NCBI GenBank assembly: GCA_032718475.1
Contig: JAUCBJ010007701.1
Location: 1-64,000, forward strand
Reading direction: 5' to 3'
Origin: Nemertoderma westbladi
Lineage: Eukaryota > Xenacoelomorpha > Nemertodermatida > Nemertodermatidae
Length of the DNA stretch: 64,000 nucleotides
Of this stretch, positions 40,515 through 49,402 are shown piece by piece. The notes beneath the pieces are model-generated. The model was not told where the DNA came from. It made no database searches and worked only from the letters and a program-made list of their open reading frames with translations. Each line of letters opens with the position of its first letter. Position 1 is the first letter of the stretch. The position numbers and the translations under genes were made by a program.

Positions 40515-41328
40515 AAGGGAGGGCAAGGGTGGACGGAAGACTCGTGAGCCTTTCTTATGATTTTGTGATTTATTTGAATTTATATTTATATTTGTGTTTA
40601 TTCCGAACTTATGCAATTTGTATTGTTCCGAATTTATGAAATTTAGAAATAAAACTTATATTTAGTAAAACTTATATTTTATATTTGTGATTATTCCGAA
40701 CTTATGCAATTTATATTATTCCGAACTTATGCAATTTATATTGTTCCGAATATTATGCAATTTATATTTTATAAGCAGTATTTGTATTTACAGTGAAATA
40801 GAAAGTAAGAGTAGATGGAAGACTCGTGGGCCTTTCTTATAGTTTCATTTGTAAAGTGTTATATTTTGTATTTAGAAAGTTTTATAGTTAGAAAGTTTTG
40901 TGCTTAGAAAGACTCATATTTGTAATTATTCCGAACTTATGCAATCTACATTTAGGTACGAAAGTATTTGTAATTACTTGAATTTATGCAATATTTGAGA
41001 TGCAATAGTAGATGGAAGACTCGCGAGCCTTTCTTATTGTTTTCATTTATTTGTATTTGTAATTGTTTGAATTTATGCAATATTGAGATGCAATAGATTT
41101 ATATTGGTGAATTTAATTTAGATTTATATTGTACTTACTTAGTAAAGCCTTAAATACGTAAAGTTTGAATTTGTAATTATTTTGTATCGAATCATTACGT
41201 AGAAAGGAAGTATTGTTTGAAATTTAATTGTAAATATGTAAGTACGCCCTAAGTATTCTATAGTTTGATTGATTATTGGTGAAAACCGTATATTTTATGC
41301 ACGATAATATCCTGTTTTCATGGAGCGG
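40515..41328 (+). other. 3' untranslated region of the BEL/Pao element
   Basis: Contains three sites of the 20-nt motif (40535, 40817, 41014), each preceded by GGTGGAC or GTAGAT and followed by TTCTTAT. It also holds about six copies of TTCCGAACTTATGCAATTT or variants (about 40601, 40625, 40693, 40719, 40744, 40927). No polypurine tract of normal length is evident before 41329; TGGAGCGG is the best candidate. Confidence 0.65.
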
Positions 41329-43235
41329 TATAGAATTATATTCCCTAAATGCCGTGGATTTTCAAAATTTTATTTTTATTCGAATTAACTTTGTAAAGAT
41401 TGCTTTGAGTTCTCATTCGTATTGGTTCTATCATTTGTACATCTATCGGTCAAGTGGTTCAGTAGCTCAGTCGGTAGAGCGTTGGAAATTATATGTGTAG
41501 TAGGTATTGAGTTCAAATCCTAGTAAGTGCGAATTATTTTTTGTGTAGAATTTCAACTCATTTAAATTAACCGCTACAAATTAATTGCATTTGTCTGTAC
41601 CAATGAGACTGTAGTTATTTGATTGTAACCAATGTCGTGCAAGTTATATATTAGCTGGACCAATAGCTATCTTTAAAACCTTGTTAGAACCCATAGAACA
41701 ATCGAGAATTTTCTCGATTGATTGCAGCACAAATTCGCTATATAAAGGTGCGATTTGTTCATTAGTTAACACACAACAATATCCTATATCTTATATCTCA
41801 ATCTTTCTCAGATTATCTTATCAATATTCTGTCGTGCTTAGTTTATTCTCAGATTACATTGTATTATAATTGTATCTTCTGTAATAAAGTCAGAATATTC
41901 TCTCAGCTTTTCTATCTATTTTACTATGGATTCACTACGGTGAACAAACTCAGGGACAGGATGGCCGGCTAGAGATCGGGCCGCAGCAATGAACGGGAAC
42001 ATCACGGGAATGTAGACGAGAGACAACCCGCAATACCATTTAGAGTTATTCGCCCATCGCCTGAAAGGTTAGACAGCGTTCGATCCTTGCTACCTAAGTA
42101 TAAGACCAAAAGATCAAAAGGTAGACGTAGTGACACGCTGTAAGCCCAAAATTACATCATAGGGACTGTACTGTCTTGATTCAGGAAAACCCACAGTAGA
42201 CCTTCACATTCCTACGGGGGAGGGAGAGCGCAGGCAGATACTAGTACGCAGATAAGACGTAGGCACACCGGTACAAGGCATACAAATGGTTAGGGTGCAG
42301 CAAACTGTACGCTTAACTATTGCTAAGTACAGGTGCGTGTGCGACTATTTGCAGTACGACAGTGTCCATTGCATTAGAACTTGTAGGTTAGGGGGTTGCT
42401 GTGTTTTCACCTGAATTGGGATTGTACCGTTCAGGCGGTAGGGCAGTTTACACTAGGCGCAAATAAATTGAGGCTATCAGGGATATACTAACATCTACCG
42501 TGTCCCCGCCAACGCCCTAATAGGAAGTTACCCGGACTACCTGGGTGACTAAAATTCTAGATAGGAGCCAGGATAGCTATTAGTAACTGTACGCCTACAG
42601 TAGTAAACTAACACATCTCTTCTTAGTATCAGGGACCTGGTACCTAAAATTGCCGAATTCTGGGCGTAGTATTAACCTTATGCCTGAATTTGAGTCCTGG
42701 AAATACGCAAGAGGGGAAGGAACCTTATCATTCGTGAGTATTGGACCTACAAGTTACAAAATTAGAATATTCGTAAAATGCACACCGTACCCAGTAATTA
42801 TATATGTGAAGGAGCAAAACTGTTTTGACCGTTCAGAATTAACACACGCGCGTTAGAAATTATTTACACCTCGAAATATATAAAATTAACTTTGTCCGTA
42901 CTGTGCTTTGCCCGCTAGTTAGACATCTCCAAATCTCTGTTTGTACCTAGCTAGCGTCTCTTCGCCCAACCATATAAATCACACCGCGGCAAGGTATACG
43001 AGCCCCTTAGTCCGTCAGTGAGTCAGCCTGATTTTAGGATTCGCTGCGCGGGATTTGTTTTATCGAAGTTTGTCTGCTCGTAGACTGTTTTCTGCCTCAC
43101 CGGTTATAAGAGATCGATACTGCAATATATTCGTTTACTTAGAGTTTACTGTTTTGGTGAGAAGGTCGGATTTATGATTTGATTTACAAACTTTACAGTA
43201 GGATATTGCAGGTATTGTTACCGTCTCTTCCAATA
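41329..43235 (+). repeat. 3' LTR (1907 bp)
   Basis: Same length as the 5' LTR with about five base differences. It carries the same tRNA-like block (about 41453-41529), palindrome and TATA box (about 41700-41746) and AATAAA (about 41883). Its right edge cuts into the zinc-ribbon ORF on minus. Confidence 0.93.
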
Positions 43236-43615
43236 ACGATCAACGGCTTACTGTAGCTTATAATTTGAGGCCGACCCCTCGGCGATTTAAGACTCCTAAT
43301 GACATTCCGATTCTGACTACGAACTGTAGGAATACTAGTACCCGCTATGCCAATAGATCGGCCACTCATACCTGACAAGGTTTGAAAGGGTCTATTTGCC
43401 GCTGGAGAATAAGGAGCAAATGCATTCTGAAGCTCACGCAACAACCCTCGCCTATTGATTGATGGTTCCGCTTCCACTGTCACAGAATCTCTCAGGTTGG
43501 TGTTGATGTTGGTGGTTGTTTGTCCACAAGAAGAACAATATCTATCCTGCGGCTTAAGGACAAAACCACATTCACAAATGAAGGTTTGGGTTGATTCACC
43601 TCGTTCTCTTTCCAT
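43236..43615 (-). pseudogene. Zinc-ribbon protein fragment cut by the LTR
   Basis: From ATG 43615 on minus the frame reads about 127 codons to the LTR edge and then 13 codons of LTR sequence. The N-terminus has CECGFVLKPQDRYCSSCG, a treble CxC...CxxC zinc ribbon like those in many small regulatory and membrane proteins. The rest is Ser/Arg-rich with a GMSGRS...TSIPTVRS stretch. I do not recognise the family. The true C-terminus is lost to the insertion. The other flank of the LTR element (minus strand below 24787) is a retroelement fragment and does not continue this protein, so the locus was rearranged or the gene was already broken. Confidence 0.5.
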
Positions 43616-43729
43616 TTCATCAAGACTGTAGATTATGAGTAGGCCTACCAGGTTATTGCAGTTTGCAGTAGTATTTCTATTATTATTAATTCCAGTATAG
43701 TTTATTTTGAGTCTAACTACCGGTTTCTG

Positions 43730-46700
43730 TTACTACTACTAGGATCGGCATGCTGCATTGCAGCTGCATTTTTAAGAATGCTGTGCCGGCTTGTCAACAA
43801 AATTGCACCGCCACAACTCCCTATCACCCATGACATTTGCTAGATCATCCGCATCTTTAAGGCCAGTGTCCTTTAAGATGCGTCTCAAGAAAGTCATGGG
43901 CTGTCCACCATGCTTATTCACTCCATGAGGCTGCCAAAGTACAAGATTATGCACTGGCTGGTCCTCACGGCGAAAGCAATGTCCTGCAAAGCGGAGGCGA
44001 TTTTGTTCTAGTGTCAAGCTTGGGGGAACCAATGAGACACCTCCAATGTTATATAGTGTCTGGTTGGAGATGTGTGCATTGTACTTGACACAATGTACCC
44101 GGCGTAGCATTCTTGTGAATGTGCCATCCAGAGATCTGGTGTCCTCAGCAGTTAGAGCCCAGCATGGACTCCCGTAGAGGAGTACTGGAACTACTGCTGC
44201 TCTAAATAATCGGACCTTAAGTTTCCGATTAATTCTCGGTGACTTCCAAATCCTGGAAAGCCTATTCAAGGCTGCCCATGCCTTTCCCTTACGTATTCGA
44301 AGGTCCTCACCTGACTTCCGGATCCATGATCCCAGGTAACAGAAGTCGTCCACATGCTCAAGCATACCATCCTTTGAGCTTATGCTCATCCGATCAGAGA
44401 CTTGCTGAGGACTTTCAAAGTTAACTGTCAGAATTTTGGTCTTTCTGGAGTTAATAAAAAGACCAACACTAGAAGCAGCATGTTCTAATGAGCTGAGGAG
44501 CCGTTGGGCTCCCTCTAATGATTCTGAGAGTACTCCTAAGTCATCAGCAAAGTCTAGATCAGTTAGGTACTTGGCAGGATTTCCTCGACTTCTGGAGCCA
44601 GTAGGTGGAGTTATCATCACCCCATCATCATTATGATGATCTAAGGACATGCGTAGAACATAGTCAACCACAATAATGAACAAGAATGGTGCAAGTGTGT
44701 CTCCTTGGAGGACGCCCCATAACACTTCAAATGGTTCTGTGTCACCGTCAACAGTAGACACAAATGTTGTCGAACCATCGTATACTGATCTGATTGCTGC
44801 AATAATTTCATCAGGAATCCCATATAATGAAAGTATGCTGAACATACGTGAGCGAGAGACTGAATCAAAGGCCTTGAAGAAGTCAACAAAGATAACAGCC
44901 AGATGCCTGTCTTTCTTTTTTGATAATTCTTCAATTATCCTTCTAAGTGCCAAAATGGGCTCCATGGTCCCACGACCTTTACGGAACCCATTCTGATTTC
45001 CACGGAGCAGTCTCTCAATGGGATCCCTGATGCGATTTAATAGAATCCTATTGTATAGCTTTGCAGCAATCGAGATCAATGAGATTCCCCGAAAAGAACC
45101 ATAGAGTGTTAGGTTGCCCTTCTTGGGAACTGGCACCAACTTATTTGTTTTCATTTCTTGTGGGACTCTTGTTGTTCGATACATGTCTACTATGATGGGA
45201 TAGATGAGCTTTAAACACTCAGGTATTTTAAAGACCTCAGGGGGAACACCATCTACTCCACTGGCACGATTGGTCTTAATGCTCTTTGCAGCAGCCTTCA
45301 CTTCTGCAAAGGAGATATCGCCAATGGGAATATCTGGGAGTACAGACTCAGACACTTTTACTTCTATAAAGTTATCTGGCAATACCCTGTCATTATTGAG
45401 GAGCTTTTCAAAGTGGGCTTTCCAACCATTGAGGCGATCGGCTGGTGATTCAGCCTTAACCTTGGTGGTTGGTTGGCTTTTCCGCCCAGTAAGCAGATTG
45501 ATCGATTTCCATGCCTGGGATGATTGCCTGCTGTCGTCAGCATCATTGATGGCATCAACCTGTTGGTTTATTAGCTCCTGTAGATTAACAGAGTACTGCC
45601 TGTTCAGGGACCTAGATGCAGCCTTAACTGCATTCTTGGCCGCTAAAGTCTGTTTGAGTCGGGACTCTTTCTGCGCCTTATGAAGGTCGTTTCGGCACTT
45701 TTGAATTTTGTTGTCAGTCCAGGGGGCCCTTTTCCTGTTTCGAGGGTATACAGGAACTGTTTCTGCAGCTGCTAACTTAACTGCTTCTGTAAAGGCAGTA
45801 TAGCCCTCACAGTGATCTGCCGCCTCAGAAGCAAGAGCCTCATACCTGTTACTCAGCTGTAGTGTGAAGCTGGATCTCACACTTGGCTGTTGCAACAGAG
45901 AAGACCAGTCATGCCGCGGCAAGGCAGATTTCGTTGTTCTGCTAGCACGCAGACTGAGTCTTACCTTGGCCACAATAAGGCGGTGGTCACTGGAGAAGGG
46001 TCGAAGTGTAAATGCATTACAGTCTTGTATAGAGCTCCTGTATTTCCTACGAAACAGAATATGGTCTATCTGGGACTTGTGACCACTGGGTCCACTATGA
46101 GTCCATAGCTTTCCAGTTCGCTTCTTGAACTGGGTTCCAGCCGAAAACAATCCATTTCCAGAGATAAAATCCTGAAGATGGACAGAATTTCGGTTAACAC
46201 TATTGCTATAGACCCAGGGCGATGTAGGTGATTGATGCAGACTTGCATTAAAGTCCCCCAGGAATGTTAAGAATGCATGCTGATCCACTCCATCAGTAGC
46301 TGCTTGTAGATTGTGGTAGAAATTTTCCACCTCCTCTACAGGGGCAACACTAGTTGGAGAGTAGCACACAATCAGAACCACCTTAGGAAACTTCTTAGCC
46401 AGTCTTCCAGAACATGAGAAGTGGCAACGGATGATGCGGTTAGAGATTTGGTCTATTTTGTCCAATGCTGCATGTGCAGTTGGATTCATCAATAGACCAA
46501 TTCCACCATTGCCACTATCATCTGCTGATGCGAGGGCGAGTCGCCAACCGCCCCCCATGTCCTTAATCACAACCTCATCAGTCTGTCCAGTCTGCATTCG
46601 GTGCTCTTGAACACCCACTGCGCTAAGAGAAAGCTTATCTGCCAAGGCAGTCAGCTCACCTTGTCGCATTGGGGACCCGAGTGTTAGGGTGTTTACTGAG

Positions 46701-46738
46701 GCTAGTCTAGTGACTTGCCTCAGATTCACCAATGGCTC
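43730..46738 (-). mobile_element. RTE-like LINE, nearly full-length copy
   Basis: The 3' end with a (TAG)n tail is at about 43730-43745 (plus reads CTACTACTAGGATCGG). The 5' edge at about 46738 coincides with the start of the coding region and a head-to-head junction with another copy. It has a single ORF with endonuclease and RT, a short 3' UTR and a trinucleotide tail, the layout of RTE-type LINEs. At least four other copies are in this window (3638, 22045, 46739, 48809). Confidence 0.9.
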
Positions 46739-46771
46739 ATCATAATGATAATGGGGTGATGATAACTTCAC
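43772..46771 (-). CDS. RTE-like endonuclease-reverse transcriptase (999 aa)
   Basis: Nicks target DNA and reverse-transcribes the element RNA at the nick. An APE-type endonuclease lies at about 22-270: SVNTLTL, Glu56 in QEHRM, GDFNAS (Asp173, Asn175), IDHILF (Asp236) and SDHRL (Asp262, His263). RT lies at about 480-800: VPVPKKGN, FRGISLI, FVDFFKAFDS, QGDTLAPF and FADD (Phe741-Asp744). The thumb and a C-terminal region end KPAQHS. All catalytic residues are present and no stop interrupts the frame, so it may be active. The first 11-12 codons from the ATG at 46771 come from the neighbouring inverted copy; homology to the element starts at about DEPLVNLRQVTRLASVN, so the natural start may be missing. 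Confidence 0.9.
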   Translation of the reverse strand: MKLSSPHYHYDEPLVNLRQVTRLASVNTLTLGSPMRQGELTALADKLSLSAVGVQEHRMQTGQTDEVVIKDMGGGWRLALASADDSGNGGIGLLMNPTAHAALDKIDQISNRIIRCHFSCSGRLAKKFPKVVLIVCYSPTSVAPVEEVENFYHNLQAATDGVDQHAFLTFLGDFNASLHQSPTSPWVYSNSVNRNSVHLQDFISGNGLFSAGTQFKKRTGKLWTHSGPSGHKSQIDHILFRRKYRSSIQDCNAFTLRPFSSDHRLIVAKVRLSLRASRTTKSALPRHDWSSLLQQPSVRSSFTLQLSNRYEALASEAADHCEGYTAFTEAVKLAAAETVPVYPRNRKRAPWTDNKIQKCRNDLHKAQKESRLKQTLAAKNAVKAASRSLNRQYSVNLQELINQQVDAINDADDSRQSSQAWKSINLLTGRKSQPTTKVKAESPADRLNGWKAHFEKLLNNDRVLPDNFIEVKVSESVLPDIPIGDISFAEVKAAAKSIKTNRASGVDGVPPEVFKIPECLKLIYPIIVDMYRTTRVPQEMKTNKLVPVPKKGNLTLYGSFRGISLISIAAKLYNRILLNRIRDPIERLLRGNQNGFRKGRGTMEPILALRRIIEELSKKKDRHLAVIFVDFFKAFDSVSRSRMFSILSLYGIPDEIIAAIRSVYDGSTTFVSTVDGDTEPFEVLWGVLQGDTLAPFLFIIVVDYVLRMSLDHHNDDGVMITPPTGSRSRGNPAKYLTDLDFADDLGVLSESLEGAQRLLSSLEHAASSVGLFINSRKTKILTVNFESPQQVSDRMSISSKDGMLEHVDDFCYLGSWIRKSGEDLRIRKGKAWAALNRLSRIWKSPRINRKLKVRLFRAAVVPVLLYGSPCWALTAEDTRSLDGTFTRMLRRVHCVKYNAHISNQTLYNIGGVSLVPPSLTLEQNRLRFAGHCFRREDQPVHNLVLWQPHGVNKHGGQPMTFLRRILKDTGLKDADDLANVMGDRELWRCNFVDKPAQHS

Positions 46772-47592
46772 CTACTGGCTCCAGAAGTCGAGGAAATCCT
46801 GCCAAGTACCTTACTGATCTAGACTTTGCTGATGACTTAGGAGTACTCTCAGAATCATTAGAGGGAGCCCAACGGCTCCTCAGCTCATTAGAACATGCTG
46901 CTTCTAGTGTTGGTCTTTTTATTAACTCCAGAAAGACCAAAATTTCGACAGTTAACTTTGAAAGTCCTCAGCAAGTCTCTGATCGGATGAGCATAAGCTC
47001 AAAGGATGGTATGCTTGAGCATGTGGACGACTTCTGTTACCTGGGACCATGGATCCGGAAGTCAGGTGAGGACCTTCGGTTACGTAAGGGGAAGGCTTGG
47101 GCAGCCTTGAATAGGCTGTCCAGGATTTGGAAGTCACCTGAGAATTAATGGAACCTTAAGGTCCGATTATTTATGAGCTGTACTGTAGTAGTCCCAGTAC
47201 TCCTCTATGGGAGTCCAGGCTGGGCTCTAACTGCTGAGGACACCAAATCTCTGGATGGCACATTCACAAGAATGCTACGCCGGGTTCATTGTGTCAAGTT
47301 CAATGCACACATCTCCAACCAGACACTATATAACATTGGAGGTGTCTCATTGGTCCCCCAAGCTTGACACTAGAACAAAATCGCCTCCGCTTTGCAGGAC
47401 ATTGCTTTCGCCGTGAGGACCAGCCAGTGCATAATCTTGTGCTTTGGCAGCCTCATGGAGTGAATAAGCATGGTGGACAGCCCATGACTTTCTTGAGACG
47501 CTTCTTAAAGGACACTGGCCTTGAAGATGCGGATGATCTACCAAATTTCATGGGTGATAGGGAGTTGTGGCGGCGCAATTTTGTCGACAACT
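46739..47592 (+). pseudogene. RTE-like LINE fragment, head to head with the full copy
   Basis: Begins inside the RT (HHNDNGVMI...FADD) and runs to the region before the stop (RELWRRNFVD). Frameshifts and stops at about 47148 and 47365 break it into pieces of 138, 64 and 76 codons. It diverges from the full copy by a few percent. The junction with the minus copy is at about 46738. Confidence 0.88.
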
Positions 47593-47594
47593 AG

Positions 47595-47733
47595 TACTAG
47601 GATCGGCATGCTGCATTGCAGCTGCATTTTTAAGAATGCTGTGCCGGCTTGTCAACAAAATGAACAAATTTGTTGACAAGCCGGCACAGCATTCTTAAAA
47701 ATGCAGCTGCAATGCAGCATGCCGATCCTAGTA
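47595..47733. repeat. Perfect palindrome of two RTE 3' ends, 65-bp arms
   Basis: 47595-47659 (TACTAGGATCGGCATGCTGC...) and 47669-47733 are exact reverse complements with a 9-nt loop (47660-47668). Each arm is the last about 60 bp of the RTE-like element with its TAG end. The left arm interrupts the end of the plus copy (47592) and the right arm supplies the plus-orientation 3' end. Confidence 0.93.
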
Positions 47734-48271
47734 GTAGTAGTATTAGAGCCCTTTATAATTGTGTATTACTTTGTTTTTAGTGTTACCGGTATCATTAATA
47801 CCCACTGTGGTTGCCGGCTTAGGTAAAAAAAAACATATCTGTATAAAATAAATTATTATTTAATTTCACTAACTTTTCTAAGTAATTCATTGTCAGACTT
47901 GGTATTACCACAACCGGTAAGGGCAGTATGGCTCTAGTTAAACCAGTTTCCATGAGCGCTTTCTTTGCAGCGACTTTACTTGTACCAATCGTCTTTCTGT
48001 TACGATCAACAACGTTTATACCAACGGCAAGTTCGTGTCGTCTCATTAGAACTACATTTAGTACACTGGCCGTAGCTAAAATATAGGAAGATGAAGAACT
48101 CGACCAAGTTTTATTTTTATTAGTTTATTATAATTATTATAATTAGTATTATTAAGTTTTATTAGTATTTATAAAAGGCCAGATACATAATGGGTAATAT
48201 TAAACTTAATTAAGTTAAGTAACAATATCACGGTAAAAATAATTAATTAAGGCCAGTAAAACTAACAGCGG
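47734..48271. other. AT-rich non-coding stretch
   Basis: A 75-codon minus-strand open stretch (47819-48046) has no recognisable feature. No gene was called. Confidence 0.4.
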
Positions 48272-48390
48272 GGTACGGTATTGGTATCCATAGGAACTAA
48301 CCTATTGCGGTGTACGGTATTGGTAACCATGGGAACTAACCTATTGCGGTGTACGGTATTGGTAACCATGGGAACTAACCTATTGCTGGA
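48272..48390. repeat. 39-bp tandem repeat, three copies
   Basis: TACGGTATTGGTAACCATGG starts at 48274, 48313 and 48352. The period is a multiple of 3, so a 60-codon ORF spans it, but nothing supports a gene. Confidence 0.9.
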
Positions 48391-48808
48391 TACGGAACAA
48401 GTCGTTGTATTAAGTTCCTCGTTGAGGGTCGCAGTGATTCAGATCGGTTTATTAGCCAATTGAGACCGAGCGCTATGGAAACGGCTGACGTCACCGCCCC
48501 AATATAGCTCTGTAGCAATGTTACGGTTGGAGTTTCCTAGGAAACATTAGATCTCGACATGTATTGCTGTTAGTAATATTATATCACAAATTAAAAAAAA
48601 GAAAAGTAAGTAAATATATCGGTATCTGATAAAATCACGAAATATATTTAAGCTGAAAGTATTTATGGAAGTATTATAGTAAAAATGTTATCAAAATATT
48701 CTCGTTTTTTATTGATAGGTTCTATATTAGCCTCGTGGACTTCAAGGAGACCAAAATTATGACAGAGAACCTAGACAGCCCTCGAGATGTCTGATCCTAA
48801 GGGCAGAT

Positions 48809-49402
48809 TATGGATCCGGAAGTCAGGTGAGGACCTTCGGATACGTAAGGGAAAGGCATGGGCAGCCTTGAATAGGCTTTCCAGGATTTGGAAGTCACCT
48901 AGAATTAATCGGAAACTTAAGGTCCGATTATTTAGAGCAGCAGTAGTTCCAGTACTCCTCTATGGGAGTCCATGCTGGGCTCTAACTGCTGAGGACACCA
49001 AATCTCTGGACGGCACATTCACAAGAATGCTACGCCGGGTTCATTGTGTCAAGTACAATGCACACATCTCCAACCAGACACTATATAACATTGAAGGTGT
49101 CTCATTGGTTCCCCCAAGCTTGACACTAGAACAAAATCGCCTCCGCTTTGCAGGACATTGCTTTCGCCGTGAGGACCAGCCAGTGTATAATCTTGTACTT
49201 TGGCAGCCTCATGGAGTGAATAAGCATGGTGGACAGCCCATGACTTTCTTGAGACGCATCTTAAAGAACACTGGCCTTGAAGATGCGGATGATCTACCAA
49301 ATGTCATGGGTGATAGGGAGTTGTGGCGGTGCAATTTTGTCGTTAAGCCGGCACAGCATTCTTAAAAATGCAGCTGCAATGCAGCATGCCGATCCTAGTA
49401 GT
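48809..49402 (+). mobile_element. RTE-like LINE copy, strongly 5' truncated
   Basis: Homology begins at TATGGATCCGGAAGTCAGG (48809) and ends at the 3' end GCCGATCCTAGTAGTGG (49402). The C-terminal RT/tail region remains open for 185 codons to KPAQHS; an upstream host ATG (48787) happens to be in frame. No catalytic residue is left. I did not find a target duplication. Confidence 0.88.

Larger units (their letters stand above)
27591..41033 (+). repeat. Recurring 20-nt motif GGAAGACTYGYGAGCCTWYC (11 sites)
   Basis: Sites: 27591 (ORF1), 29124, 29208, 29292 and 29376 (84-bp repeat), 33876 (end of pol), 36427 (spacer), 37573 (exonuclease-like ORF), 40535, 40817 and 41014 (3' UTR). A weaker relative is at 31845. 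In ORF1 it is read K-T-(R/C)-E-P-T; in pol and the exonuclease ORF it is read G-R-L-A-S-L in another frame; three or four sites are non-coding. All are on plus. I found none in the rest of the window. The conservation is therefore of nucleotides, not of peptide. Confidence 0.85.
24787..43235 (+). mobile_element. 18.4-kb BEL/Pao-type LTR retrotransposon with two extra ORFs
   Basis: Two direct 1907-bp repeats bound an interior with, in order, a coiled-coil Gag-like ORF, a Gag/protease/RT/RNase H ORF, an integrase ORF, an exonuclease-like ORF and a zinc-knuckle ORF, all on plus. The domain set (DUF1759-like Gag, CCHC knuckles, DUF1758-like aspartic protease, RT with YVDD, RNase H, HHCC integrase with DUF5641-like tail) is that of BEL/Pao. 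The length is far above the usual 5-10 kb. LTR identity (about 5 differences in 1907) says it is recent. I find no clear primer-binding site (no TGG after the LTR) and no target duplication longer than ATA. Confidence 0.93.
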
